Assembly: GCF_964204645.1 (NCBI RefSeq)
Contig: NC_134027.1
Coordinates: 1,221,501 to 1,285,500, forward strand
Direction of reading: 5' to 3'
Origin: Tubulanus polymorphus
Lineage: Eukaryota > Nemertea > Palaeonemertea > Tubulaniformes > Tubulanidae
DNA: 64,000 nt
The translations under genes and the position numbers were made by a program. This document shows, piece by piece, positions 1-11,485 of the stretch. The notes below the pieces were generated by a model that saw nothing but the letters and a program-made list of their open reading frames with translations, searched no databases and had not been told where the DNA came from. Numbering within the stretch: the stretch's first letter is position 1; the number at the start of each line of letters is the position of its first letter.

Positions 1-1164
1 AACTGATAGGTAAATGTGTATATTGTTTTGAAACTGACCCAGGCAAGTGGGAGTCGGGTCGTTCTGAGAAGAAAACCGTTAATTTGAATCATCAATTCAG
101 CAGAGTCGTTTGCAATATGATTATTGTAAGCCACGGGGTTCACTTCCGGCTGTTTCGACCAGACCGGAAGTGATGTCAAATTCGTCAAGGATTTATTGTG
201 AACAGGAAGTTGAGAAACGCTGGCATTCTTCGCACGCAAAAAGCATCGGGGAAACTCGAAGAGAATGGCGCTCACGAAAAAAAAACACAACTCAGATCGT
301 AATTATTCCGAATTGTGCTCGCTCATAGATCGCACTATAAATATAATAAAAGATACATTAAAGCTTTTATTTCGTCCATAAATTTCTTGACAATACGCGT
401 GCGTACTGCGCCCGCGGCTCTAGAGACCCGCAATCCAGGTGTAAATCGCAATCGATAATTGTAGCGATTTCGATCGATATCGGCCGCCAATTAATAGACA
501 TTAACCCGGAGTGTTTAACGTATAATAATGGCGTCGTTTTAGACAATCAGTGACTGAACAGCATAGGTCGCGCTGAAGGGATTAGTTATTGCCAGCGATT
601 CTGCAGGCTCCGCGATAAATCTCATCAATTGATTAGCGACAAATGTTCGAAAACTTGATGATACGACGACGACAGAATTGAAACTATTCACGAAATAAAG
701 GTCGTGTCAATAGCTGATATATTTTTCGACATGAAAACGTTCGCACTAAGATAAGACCACCGCCGGCTACAGCTGCCCGAGTTAAGAGGATTTTCATTGC
801 TAATTCCTATAACAGTTTCGTTTTGTCTGCGAGAGGTTTGTTCTCAGTCGCTGTCATTATGGATTCTGAACTACAGTGCGGCTTACGATGCTCTGGTCAC
901 GCCGATAACACAAGGGTTACCGAGATACAAGCAACAGAAACTTCGTGATCGATTGAAAGCGAATTTATAAACGCAAATCGTCGCTTAAACATCGAAATGA
1001 ATTCACTTGACATTTTAGACTCACGTCTCCTCATGAATATCAGAGAAGAAAAAACATTCTTTTTCTATGTTTTTTTCTATGTTGTCGAAAATTAACGAGA
1101 CGATCTTTGAAATCGAATACGCAAATGGATGAAAGTTCGAAGATCAATTTTGCTTTTAAAAAAG
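1..1164. other. No gene recognised
   Basis: I see only short open frames without splice context or recognisable motifs. A 72-codon frame at 110-328 has no family resemblance. The region is mixed AT-rich and CpG-containing intergenic sequence. Confidence 0.4.
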
Positions 1165-1281
1165 AATGATATCATTTTCACAAAAAAACTGGTTTTATAG
1201 GCCGGCATTACCTTTAACTCGGGCCGGGTTAAAGGTAATGCCGGCCTATAAAACCAGTTTTTTTGTGAAAATGATATCATT
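1165..1281. repeat. Perfect long hairpin, 54-bp arms with 9-nt loop
   Basis: Positions 1165-1218 are the exact reverse complement of 1228-1281, separated by a 9-nt spacer (1219-1227). The arms start and end with AATGATATCATT, itself a palindrome, and contain GCCGGC. Pairing stops abruptly at both outer ends. This fits a young fold-back or MITE-type insertion. A fold-back artefact of library preparation or assembly would look the same. No protein is encoded. Confidence 0.9.
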
Positions 1282-1969
1282 AATTCTAAAACCTTATTTT
1301 TAAAAATGTTTCAATTGTGTTATGGAATAAATGCATAATATTGACAAGAAAATAGTTTACATGAAGACAAACAGATGCAAATCACAAGACTCAGTTCTAT
1401 TAGTTAATTCTGAAATTGAGAATAAGTTAAATTCATTTTTCATTTCATTCGATCAACCCCTGATTTTTATTCTTAGTTCGTATGGATTTCATATTATTAT
1501 CCAATAACATCGTAATATAAACAGCGCTGATAAAATGTATACAGTTTGACACGTTAGGTTGAGGCTTATGATACAGTCAAGAAACGCCGTGTATGACACG
1601 TAGAAGTGGATCTACCGTCTATCGTCTTACACCAGTCACACTCACTCTCTCCGTCAGAGTTTGAGAGTTGAGATACGATACGCACTAGAACGAATTTTTG
1701 CCGTAGATAAAACCGTTAGAATTTGTCAAATACGCCGCTGCAATGTAAGAGCGTATCGCGAGAAAACACTTGTGAAAATAACAAATTGTAGCTATAGTCA
1801 AGTGGCATCAGTCTAATCTCTAAAGGTACATACTTCAAAATAGTGTTTACTTCAAGAATTCTTATCCCTGTTATTCAAAACGGGGGGCTTTAGGTGCGAC
1901 CGGTTGCTAAACAGCATTTTTCCTCTGACAAAGAAGAAAACAAAAATAATTTTTTGTTTTGAAAATTTG

Positions 1970-2041
1970 AATTATTTGGATTCGAACCCATATACCGTGC
2001 AGAAGGTAATGTACCTAAGTTACTGCTCCACCATTGGAATG
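1970..2041 (-). repeat. tRNA-like sequence, probable SINE head or tRNA relic
   Basis: On the minus strand a B-box-like GGGTTCGAATCC (complement of 1978-1989) is preceded by an A-box-like TGGAGCAGTAACTTAGG and an anticodon-arm-like TACC...GGTA. The two ends do not form an acceptor stem, so this is not a functional tRNA. A tRNA-derived SINE promoter is the simplest reading. Confidence 0.4.
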
Positions 2042-2539
2042 TAGCAGGTCACTCTTAAATTTCATCTCTCTCCCTCTTTTCTGCTTTTTCTCACAGTCGC
2101 CTGATACTCTTGAAATTATTTACTTGAAATATGTATAAAATTGTTGTCTGACTAAATCAACGATTTATTCACTTTGCTGCCTGTTCCTCTCCCTCCCTTC
2201 ACAAAATGTCCAAAATTTCAAATGTAATTTTGCAGCTTAAGAAAAAGTATTAGTTGTTTGGTTGGTTATACAGGTCTTGGACTGGTCTTAAGTGTTAGCC
2301 ATGGTCCTGTGCAATTACTGTCCCCTGGCCTGGAGTGTTCAGTTTTTCAAATCGTAGAAGTTCGATAAGTTTTTTTTTCTTCACAGCAGTTTTTCCTTCA
2401 CAAATGAAATCAGACGATTTGACTATTAACAGCAGGATGAAACTAACATTGTGTTGGCTGGCGGCAGTAATCAGTAATCACAGTACTGCGTGTGACAGCT
2501 CGTCCTCTCTCGGCTATCTTGTCTTATCAATACATTGAC

Positions 2540-4020
2540 ATATGTCTTTCGTGAAACGAACTAAAGAAATTTCATTCAGTACTCTGTCTTTTCTCGTGTC
2601 ACATCTGTGTGATGGTGCGACGAACTTCTCCATTTTTGTTTTTTGTCTTTGTTTTGTGGGATAGCGATGCGTTATCTGTTGCGGAGTGTAAAAGGGACGG
2701 CGCTACACGTGCGCCTGGGCAGGTTTTAAAGACACACGAGTAACGCATACTTACAACTTACTGTTTCGAATCTGTCGTCGAAAGACCATTTCAATTTTCT
2801 ATTTCATTTCTCAATAAATATTTAATCGTGTACATGATTACAATACATAACCTTGACAAAATATAATTTATTGAGAGGACACCCCCAAGTCTAAAGAATG
2901 TGCCAAATGATGGGGAGGAGGTGGGGGTGCCCGAAGAGATAAATAGTTAACCCTTTATCTTTATAGTACTTAAGTCATATAATCAATGATTTTTCAATGG
3001 CCAAGTTATCATTTATTCTGAATATAACGTCAAAAACGGTCAATTTTTTGAATGGTTTTAAACTCAATTAACTCAACTTATTGGTTTTAAAATCCTGCTG
3101 TTATACGTTTCGCGCTCAGGTCTACAAGTTACCTCAAAACTCAGCTGCAAACTGTGCACGTTTATTCAGTGGTAACGGGGTGTTTTCATTCACCGAGGTT
3201 CTACAGTGGTTTTGCTATGATACATCATGCAGCCAAAACTTTAACGACGATATATCTCGTGATGTATGAGGCCTAGCCTGGTGTAATGCTGTATAGCGTG
3301 TTGGACGATTTTAATTAGCTTTTGATTGAAACGAGATGGATTCATCCATTGAATGTTGGGCACTAATTTCCAATGGAACGGTTATAACGGACTCTGAAAG
3401 CGCCTATTGTCTCGTGAGTTCCGCTACGGTAGAGACAACCCGTGCCGAATGCTGACGGAAATTGCCGATATAGTTACACGACTACCCGAACATTGTCGAA
3501 TAGCTAAATCAAAGACCTTCTGATAATATACATGGTAAAAGCAAATGATTTGATTCTTAGGCAACGAACCGGTTACATAAACAAAATGCCATTAGCTCAA
3601 ACAGTGATTGTACAAGCACTTATTATGTATCCAATATTGTGTTGATTTTACGTCGCAGAATCGTTGCTCTAAACATTAATCTACTGTTCCTCTCAATTCA
3701 CCTCGGAACAATTCACGAGAAAACATATTTTAAGAGCATCTTTACATTTTTTTGGGATTTTTCTACTAACATTTTACGAACTATAACAATACTAATTCCC
3801 TGGGCCCAGTCAGTGGTCATAAATCTTAGAGGACCGGTCTCAAGTTGTTTTCGTATTAGCTAAAGAACTAAGATGGTCTTGATCTAGGTCATTACTGTGC
3901 AATTTGTCCACTGGGTATCGCTATTACTGATGTCGGGGTCGGAAAGGAGAGGGTTAAAACTGAGGTGTTCCTATAATAACTGTAAAAGCGACCGAATCTA
4001 CTAGATTTTAGTTACATTAC
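2540..4020. other. No gene recognised
   Basis: AT-rich intergenic DNA. Short open frames at 3081-3269 and 3639-3863 lack splice sites, motifs or compositional bias, and I do not regard them as genes. Confidence 0.4.
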
Positions 4021-4129
4021 AAACACAGCAGTTTTATCAATTCCTACTCATATATCTATCGATTATGGTAACAGATTTCTTTCGTCTAATAAACACAGTA
4101 ACTCGATTATGCCAAACAGGAAGATCGTC

Positions 4130-4201
4130 GGCCTGTTGGTCTAGCGGTATGATTCTCGCTTTGGGTGCGAGAGGCCCCGGGTTCGAATCCCGGACAGGCC
4201 C
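4130..4201 (+). tRNA. tRNA-Pro (anticodon UGG)
   Basis: A complete 72-nt cloverleaf. The acceptor stem GGCCTGT (4130-4136) pairs with ACAGGCC (4194-4200), with discriminator C at 4201. The anticodon stem CTCGC (4155-4159) pairs with GCGAG (4167-4171) around the loop TTTGGGT, so the anticodon is TGG at 4162-4164. The T arm contains GGGTTCGAATCCC, which also serves as the B box. There is no intron. A run of six T at 4209-4214 is the expected RNA polymerase III terminator. It delivers proline to CCN codons and looks functional. Confidence 0.96.
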
Positions 4202-4208
4202 CGTGATA

Positions 4209-4214
4209 TTTTTT
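4209..4214 (+). terminator. Pol III terminator of tRNA-Pro
   Basis: Six consecutive T residues eight bases after the tRNA discriminator base, the usual Pol III stop signal. Confidence 0.8.
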
Positions 4215-4256
4215 CCAGTTAAATGTTTTGCCAATTCTCTTACAATCCCATCTCCC

Positions 4257-4522
4257 CAGGCGCGGATCCCAGAGAGGTGGTTTCAGGGGTCGTGACCCCC
4301 CCCCCCCCCCGCTCAGCTACAAAAACAATTTTTTAATCGTTTTCTTGAAGGAATGTACTCAAGACAAAGCGGGCGAACAGTATTACATAAGCGGTAACAT
4401 ATCATCTTATGTTTGGCCAAACAATACGCCGTGTAGGCCCCCTATCAGAGATTTTAGTCGATGGTTTAACATCAACATTCTTTATGGACCCCCTCCTGAA
4501 AAAAATCCTGGATCCACGCCTG
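4257..4522. mobile_element. Non-autonomous TIR element with CAGGCGCGGATCC ends, copy A
   Basis: The element starts CAGGCGCGGATCC and ends GGATCCACGCCTG, an inverted pair with one mismatch. Its interior (GGCCAAACAATACGCCGTGTAGGCC, in two parts) reappears in reverse complement in the copies at 25793-26031 and 56700-56941. It encodes no protein, so it is probably a MITE. It lies just downstream of tRNA-Pro and contains a poly-C run near 4298. The superfamily is not determined. Confidence 0.7.
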
Positions 4523-5225
4523 TTCCCTCTCCCCATCTCCCTCTCTCGCCCTTTCTCTTTCTCCCGCTCTCCGATGTTGCATTATGCTGCTTGGTTTAAT
4601 GTATCGTTACGATATTTTTTCGGCAATTCAAAACTGTAAATTATATGTTAAAATACGCAAAATAAAGGGATTTAAATAAATCAGGACAATCTTTTAGTAT
4701 TGGACAATTTTTCCGTTACTATTAATAATTCATCAGTTTTCTTCATGGTATTATTTGCGACTGAAAACAGAAAAGTCGAAATAAAAAAAATAGCCGATCA
4801 AGGCCGTCCCGTCGTGAGGTTAAATCAATAATCCAATAGGGTTAGTCTTGGGAAACCAAGATCTGAACGACGTAAAGCCAAATTTGTTATTTGTTGTAGA
4901 CCAGAAATGTACGCGTTAAACCATTTGGTCTGGATCCAGTTCGACAGTTTGTGAGTTACGATTTGACTCGGAAGTAATAGATATATTGAAATTGAAAAAT
5001 CAACTAATTGTAAGTTAGAGTAACTCTATTTGTCTCACAGCTGTAAAACTGGATACTGAATTTATTGTTCATTTCGCTCGGTGCTGTGATTTCTGCTATT
5101 CTCTTACGATGCCCCGACCTCATGCGAAATGTCGGTGAACTAACTGGCAAATCCAAACGGAGTGCTTCAACGGTGGAAGTCGGACATTCGTTTCTTCGTT
5201 GCAGCCTCGATACGGTAATTAACTA

Positions 5226-5280
5226 GAAATATAGCTGCAAAGCAGCGATAACGGGTTTTCTGCACAGTTTTAGAATCCCT
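5226..5280 (-). repeat. Dispersed repeat shared with the 33-34 kb array
   Basis: The reverse complement contains CCCGTTATCGCTGCTTTGC followed by AGCTATATTT. The same words occur in three long modules of the tandem array at 33120-33160, 33530-33570 and 33935-33975. The long modules therefore carry an inserted dispersed repeat. Confidence 0.7.
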
Positions 5281-5283
5281 AAA

Positions 5284-5480
5284 TAGATGATGAACAGGGG
5301 TGTCCCGGGTTCGAACCCAGAAATTACTGATGCTGATTCGGAGTGGTCCTGATGCTGAATAGAGGATGAACAGGGGTGTCCCAGGTTTGAATCCAGATAC
5401 TGATACTGATTCAGAGTGTCCTGATGCTGAATAGAGGATGTACAGAGGTGTTCCGGGTTCGAACCCAGTAATTACTGACA
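5284..5480 (+). repeat. Three tandem units carrying B-box-like cores
   Basis: Units begin at about 5284, 5360 and 5432 (periods 76 and 72). Each contains TAGAKGATGWACAGRGGTGT followed by a GGTTCGAACCC-type Pol III B box. This is a short tandem array of a tRNA-derived or SINE-like fragment. Confidence 0.7.
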
Positions 5481-5587
5481 ATTTCTTGATTAAATAATCA
5501 TTAATAATCTTTTATCTCTTAATAACCATTCGAATTAAAAAAACATGACTTAGAACTGGTCATGCATGCGTAATAATTCTCCGAGCT

Positions 5588-5710
5588 CCAGCAACGCACA
5601 CGAATCATCCAACTTCCAGCAACGCACACGCATTCTCCAACTTCCAGCAACGCACACGCATTCTCCAACTTCCAGCAACGCACACGCATTCTCCAACTTC
5701 CAGCAACGGA
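5588..5710. repeat. 28-bp minisatellite, about 4.4 copies
   Basis: The unit CCAGCAACGCACACGCATTC plus TCCAACTT repeats from 5588 with period 28; the first copy is slightly diverged. Open frames on both strands here are products of the repeat. Confidence 0.9.
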
Positions 5711-5880
5711 TCAAGTTGCATAGACCAATAAGGGGTTTTCGGCCAGAGACTGAAGTGGTATGAGCTACGGCGAGCGACAATCAGATCATGGCAAGCGAGG
5801 GTGTTAAATTGTAATTGTAAGTGAGTCGGAGTACTCCTCGCGCAGAGCATAGACTGGTCGCCCGTCGGAACAATCTGCCT

Positions 5881-6250
5881 AGACAGATTAGATTAGATTA
5901 AACTTTTATTCTCCTGACTATGATGGAGGTTCGTACAATATACATGTATATATAACAAAATATCAAAACATACAACAAGAAGTAAATAGATATAAATAGA
6001 ATGGCAGTTATTCAGAAGGAATCAATAATTATGTGTTTTTCATTTACAATAAATAGGCTGTAAAGAGAATCAATTAATATATACATGTATTTACAATGAT
6101 TAGTCTAGCTAAAACAAATAAATAATATCAACAATTTTCTAGTTACAATGCAAACTTTAAATCAATGATATGTACAGATATATGTAACCAAGTAGCCTAG
6201 CCAGGTTTAAATGACTTGGACGTTAAAGGACAAGTATCATCAATGGAGGT
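5881..6250 (-). mobile_element. Possible 3' tail of a non-LTR retroelement
   Basis: A short GATTA repeat (5885-5900) abuts AAACTTTTATTCTCC and an AT-rich body. Microsatellite tails of this kind mark the 3' ends of CR1/L2-like elements on the opposite strand. No coding domain is visible, so this is tentative. Confidence 0.25.
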
Positions 6251-6509
6251 TCATACAAAATATTTTCCAAATTATCAGTGAGGATATTACAGTCACACTA
6301 GTTTCAAAATTTAATCAATTTATATATCACACTTGGACAAGAATCGTATAAGGCCGATGTTTTAAATCACCATCAGTGGTATTTACCAAAGCCTTGTATT
6401 TCAGAACATTTGGCGGACGCCAGAAAAAAGAGGGGATGTGTAACTTGCGTTTTGTTCGTAATGAATTGCATTCGAGTAAAATATGGAATTCATCACCTAT
6501 TTCTGCTTT

Positions 6510-6670
6510 ACCACATGATCCAATCAGCTTTCAGTATAGATTCAGATTTCATCACGTGAACAATGTAACATGGCCGCCTCCAGAGCCAAATTCGGTTTTT
6601 GTATCTAGCCGACTAGTGGTCGTAACTAATAAACGAATGCGCTTGATTTCCGGAATATAGTTCCGACTAA
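6510..6670 (+). promoter_or_regulatory. CpG-containing promoter-like block, inverted relative of 8884-8945
   Basis: The block contains an inverted or direct CCAAT (CCAATCAG), the E-box CACGTG and AACATGGCCGCC, a strong translation start context. The same order occurs in reverse complement at 8884-8945. A second part (about 6583-6670) recurs inverted at about 47083-47172. This may be a duplicated promoter with first exon, but no continuing open frame convinces me. Confidence 0.35.
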
Positions 6671-6915
6671 CAAACATTCGGTTTCGTTTAGTTCGACTAT
6701 AGTCGACTAACTCAGATAACGGAAGGTGGTCCAGAGTGTCTCGATTTACATTCCATGCACAGGGGTTTGGCGATGGGTTTGGATTGTATTTCCGGGTTGT
6801 TGATAATCTCGCGAGAATGGCGCTAAATATGAACTGCGAATAAATTCAAAATATCACGGAAATACCTTGTGTTAATATTGTTTATTTATCCGCTATAAAG
6901 TTCTGATAAACAATT

Positions 6916-7264
6916 GAGGCGTTTTTACGAGCATCCGATTTTTGCGATCGATCGTCGTAGGAACGCATTTACGAGCACCGATTTTTGCGATCGATTTCAC
7001 GATCGGCGTTTTTACGAACACGATTTTCCGATCGATTTTTGAAATCGACCAACTCGCTCGGCGAGCGATTTGGCGATTTGATTTCCAGGATGGCAGCACC
7101 GGGTAGTTCAAAACCATACATTTTTTTCCTCAACGTCGCCATATTTATGTCATGTGATTAGCCAAATCCATCGTCATTTTTACGAACGTTCGATTCGATC
7201 GTACGAACGGAGCAAATCGTTCACGAAATCGATCGCAAAAATCGGATGCTCGTAAAAACGCCTC
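6916..7264. mobile_element. 349-bp MITE-like element with perfect 37-bp TIRs
   Basis: Positions 6916-6952 are the exact reverse complement of 7228-7264. The interior is rich in CGATCG and ACGAACG words, which look like sub-terminal repeats. It has no coding capacity. Clear target-site duplications are not seen. Confidence 0.85.
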
Positions 7265-7273
7265 GGTTGGTCC

Positions 7274-8290
7274 CATCCTCCATTTTCGATGCATGTCAAA
7301 CATGTCAGTATCGAGTTAGTTCCGGGTTAAAATGGCGTCTCATCGAATAAGCGAAACTAAGAGTAATATCAAAATCGCACTAGAATGATTGATTACAGTA
7401 AATCAGCTGATAATCTATGAATCATAAATGTAATCAGCAAACAAACGGAAATTTAGAGACCGAAGAAAAGGCATTAATTGCTGTGAGTATCGAATTAATC
7501 CGCTGATATTACTCGGAATTCAAATAGCCACTAATGAATTGATACTTATTAATTTTGTAGGTAAGAAAAAGGGATCAGCTGTGATAGTCATTCTGAGGGA
7601 ACTTGGCTGAAGGGCGACATGGTTTCTTTGTCAACCATATGTAAAATATATTCACTCAATTGTTGTGTTTCTGATGATGTGAAAATGACTAAAGTCTGAA
7701 TAAAGTTTACAGTAGTTGAACTCCTTGTCAGTTTTTTTGATATCGATTATTTGGATCCAACGCTGCATCTCTACATATATTCCTTATGATACAGACAGCA
7801 AGTTGGGATAGACCAGTTATTCAGATCAACTGGATATTTGCAATATTTTCCTCTCCTCATGGACCATACATGATTTTTGCTAGAAATTGAGTATTAAATC
7901 CATCACGACAAACTCTTTTTTACTGGCAATTCTATATTTATTGTCCACTTTCTAGTACAAAATCTTATTCAATATACAGACAGCCTGACAAGACGGTGAT
8001 ATACGTATTTTGTGACAGCAAATTGTGTGTGACAACAGAATGATACTGATATCTCTAACTTAACTAGAATCACAAAGACCAAGTCTTGACCAGAAAGTAG
8101 GCCTAAATCCAATCTAAATTCCAATTGCATGCTCGCTCGTGTAGTAATCTCTTTGATTTGTGATTGAGGTTACTTTCTGAAATTAAACCGATATACATAT
8201 ACTAACAATTAAACGTGGATTGAGTTTTCAATTCATGTATCATCCGTTTTTCAAACTTACCATGATACAACAACAATTCATTCTGTGCAT
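7274..8290 (+). other. Mini transcription unit A, diverged relative of 48530-49610
   Basis: Shared order with the second copy: CATCCTCCATTTTCGATGC, an ATGGCGTCT start, a splice donor (GCT followed by GTGAGT), a short intron, and the polyadenylation signal AATAAA (7699-7704) in CTGAATAAAGTTTACA. Similarity continues for about 600 bp beyond. In this copy the frame after ATGGCGTCTCATCG closes at a TGA before the donor. This is probably an old duplicated short gene whose product is lost or non-coding. Confidence 0.45.
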
Positions 8291-8642
8291 GTTGAGCTCA
8301 TTCAATTTAATACGTATAACTTCTCATTCTTAAGAAAACCTCAGTTGTATCTCAGAAAATCAACATCAGAACACACACAGTGACCTACAATAGACAATCA
8401 ACAGAATATTTGTAAATAAGTATTCATTTACTGTTCACAAGTTTTAATAAAAGACATTGAAGTGAAGTAAGTGAAGTTACCTGGCGTAGGCTAATATTTT
8501 CACCATACTGATAGACTCCTAATATCTAGTGTCACATTCAGCATAATCAATCAGTCATCTTAAGTGAACAAACAAATTGCCGGTGTCGTGGCCTCTGCTG
8601 CATGGCTAGGTTCAGTTCAGTAATTCAGTCAGTAGAAATTGG

Positions 8643-8892
8643 TTATTCCATCTCAAGTTCGTCGGTTGTTGTCGATTGACGACCGTTCCTTTGAGCAAGG
8701 TAGATTTTGATGGTGCTGTAACGGAGACATACTGCCTTGTATGTCGATATCTTCGAGGCCACACGCAGTACAGGTTCTCGCAGAAGCGTTACCTGATAGT
8801 TTTGGTCGAGTTTCTTTCTTCCATCGATGTAAAAACCGACTTTTAAGAGGTCCATGGAACGTAAATCGAAACCCTTTTTTGGAGGCGGCCAT
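8643..8892 (-). CDS. Uncertain minus-strand open frame, possible first exon
   Basis: From the ATG at 8892 the minus strand reads MAASKKGFRFTFHGPLKSRF and onward for 79 codons, with a good start context (AACATGG). Upstream lie CACGTG and a CCAAT-like box. A GT donor (CAG followed by GTAACG) occurs about 34 codons in, so the coding part may be shorter. A second open frame overlaps. There is no family resemblance, and the promoter-like upstream block recurs inverted at 6510-6580. Confidence 0.25.
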
Positions 8893-9009
8893 GTTACATT
8901 GTTCACGTGATGAAATACTGAAATCTGATTGGATCCGTATATTCCGCGGAAGATGGCGTTAAACCTGTCCTATTCTGACTGCGAATGCAGGTGGCGCAGA
9001 ATTGGACAG

Positions 9010-9450
9010 GCGAACAGTCTACTTTGAAAAACCATTACTGAAATATGGTTGACGGAAATATTCATTTTATATCAGATTCTGAAATATTTTCTCATATTGA
9101 CTACACAATTTTCATTATCTTAATAAGATAAATCTGCCAAAGCTCAACAATTTGAATTAGTGAAAACCAACCAAGTGCGAAGTCGTCAATTCAGTAGCCT
9201 CATAGAGCCCGGTAACCAGTCTAACTGTCAATGTTCTTAGCGCGGGAATGAACGGGCAACCAGTCTACGATGAAAAGTCATTTCTGAAAAATTATGAACG
9301 GAGATATTCATTTTACTTTGAATTTTGATTTATCTTATAAAACTGACAGCCATATTAACCAAAGTATTAATAGTTAATCTGACAAAATCTAATTCTGGTT
9401 TTAGAATAGGTGAAAACTGATTTATGTGATGCCGTCGGTTCAGAAGACTG
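9010..9450. repeat. Diverged tandem duplication of about 240 bp
   Basis: The order CAGTCTAC, TGAAAA, ATTTCTGAAA-like, GGAAATATTCATTTTA, then AGTGAAAACCAACC occurs at about 9015-9170 and again, diverged, at about 9260-9425. It precedes the putative promoter of the 346-aa gene. Confidence 0.5.
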
Positions 9451-9489
9451 ATCCGTAGAATCGTTCGCCACTTTCTTCCGGTCCACTTA

Positions 9490-9631
9490 CTTCCGCGTTT
9501 GTGATTTGCATACAAGTAGTTTGAATGTTAAATGTATGAAGCCGCGTGTTGATTGGTTGAGGTCAGTGCGGTTTACTGAACGATGACCAGCTGTCAGCTG
9601 ATCGAATCATTCGTTTCACAGACATTACGAC
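9490..9631 (+). promoter_or_regulatory. Putative promoter and 5' UTR exon of the 346-aa gene
   Basis: ACTTCCG (ETS-like), an octamer ATTTGCAT (9504-9511) and an inverted CCAAT (ATTGG, 9552-9556) precede a possible exon that ends ACATTACGAC at 9631 before the donor GTAAGTATAT. A 5' UTR exon is needed because the start-codon exon at 13027 begins directly after an acceptor. The assignment is inferred from position and signals only. Confidence 0.4.
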
Positions 9632-10252
9632 GTAAGTATATCTTACATCTTTGATCAAAAATTGTAGTGTAAAAAAACTCAAAACTAAGGCCTCTATAAA
9701 TGATCGATTGACTTTAAATGATTACTTTTGCACAGCTCTTGTAGACAATGATTAGGTGTCATAGTAGTTTAGCTCGAAAGTGCACATATAAGGTTAATTT
9801 TCATCCCTTATTTAGAGACCGAGGTATTGAGCGTCCATTTCAGCCCTTAAAACATCATCAACCTACCTCAAACTGACTGTTTTTAAATCCAGCAATAGTT
9901 AACTATTGACTCGGCATGCATTCGATTCAAAAACAATTTTTGATGATCGTAGTGATTCGAAACATTTGAATTTTTGAAAAACACGAATGCTAAACCACGG
10001 ATCCGGACTTCGATTGCGGCCCAATGGCAGAGTTGATTTTCTTATTTGGAATTTGAAGATATAAATCACTGAAATCAATTGGTTTTCTCAACCAAAATTA
10101 GAATTAAGAAGAATTTAGGATGGAGATGTTTGATTTTCATTTTGTCTAAAATGCCGACTTAGAAATTAATTCAATTGAATCAAATTAATGAATTCATCAT
10201 TTCACGATATTATAGATAATCAAAATGTGAATATGAAATCACCTTTTCAATC

Positions 10253-11430
10253 GCTGTTTTTGGGTAAGATCACAGTTTTTAGGTTAGATCGCAGTTTTTG
10301 TGTTAGATCGCTGTTTTAGGTTATATCGCAGTTTTTAGGTTACATTGCAGTTTTTGGGTTAGACCGCAGTTTTTTTTTTAGATCGCAGTTTTTAAGTTAG
10401 ATTGCTGTTTTGGTTTAGATCACAGTTTTTGTGTTAGATCGCTGTTTTGGTTTAGATCACAGTTTTTGTGTTAGATCGCTGTTTTAGGTTAGATTGCAGT
10501 TTTTAGGTTACATAGCAGTTTTTAGGTTTGACCGCAGTTTTTTTTTTAGATCGCAGTTTTTAAGTTAGATCGCTGTTTTGGGTTAGATCACAGTTTTTGT
10601 GTTAGATCGCTGTTTTGTATTAGATCGCTGTTTTAGGTTAGATCACAGTTTTTAGGTTACATTGCAGTATTTAGGTTAGATCACAGTTTTTGTGTTAGAT
10701 CGCTGTTTTTGGGTTAGATCACTGTTTTTGTGTTAGATTGGTGTTTTTGGGTTAGATCGCTGTTTTGGGTTAGATCACAGTTTTTGGGTTAGATCGCTGT
10801 TTTGGGTTAGATCACAGTTTTTGTGTTAGATCGCAGTTTTTGTGTTAGATCGCAGTTTTTAGGTTAGATCGCAGTTTTTGTGTTAGATCGCAATATTTAG
10901 GTTAGATCGCAGTTTTTAGGTTAGATCGCAATTTTTTGTGTAAGATCGCAGTTTTTTGTTAGGTCGCTGTTTTTGGGTTAGAAAGCTGTTTTTATGTTAG
11001 ATTGGTGTTTTTAGGTTAGATCGCTATTTTTGTGTTAGATCGCTGTTTTTGTGTTAGATCGCTGTTTTTGGGTTAGATCGCTGTTATTGGGTTAGATCGC
11101 TGTTATTGGGTTAGATCGCTGTTATTGGGTTAGATCGCTGTTATTGGGTTAGATCGCTATTTTTGTGTTAGATCGCTGTTATTGGGTTAGATCGCTGTTT
11201 TTGGGTTAGATCGCTGTTTTTATGTTAGATCGCTGTTATTGGGTAAGATCGCTGATTTTGGGTTAGATCGCTGTTTTTGTGTTAGATCGCTGTTTTTGTG
11301 TTTGATCGCTGTTATTGGGTTAGATCGATGTTTTTGGGTTAGATCGCTGTTTTGTGTTAGATCGCTGTTTTTAGGTTAGATCGCAGTTTTTGTGTTAGAT
11401 CGCTGTTTTTGGGTTTGATCTCTGTTTTTT
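10253..11430 (+). repeat. Degenerate 18-21-bp minisatellite (TTAGATCGCTGTTTTTGGG type)
   Basis: Roughly 55-60 imperfect units such as GATCGCTGTTTTTGGGTTA, with variants GCAGTTTTTAGG and GTGTTAGATC. Sub-blocks of identical variants (for example four GTTATTGGG units near 11090-11160) show local expansion. It lies in the first intron of the 346-aa gene. Confidence 0.95.
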
Positions 11431-11485
11431 TTTGTTTTTGTCAATCATCATATCAAGATTTGCAATCCCAGTTGCCTTCAAGTTT

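Noticed and set aside
5284-5480. Possible tRNA genes because of GGTTCGAACCC words
   Set aside because: Only the B-box-like arm is present; no acceptor or anticodon arms can be formed.
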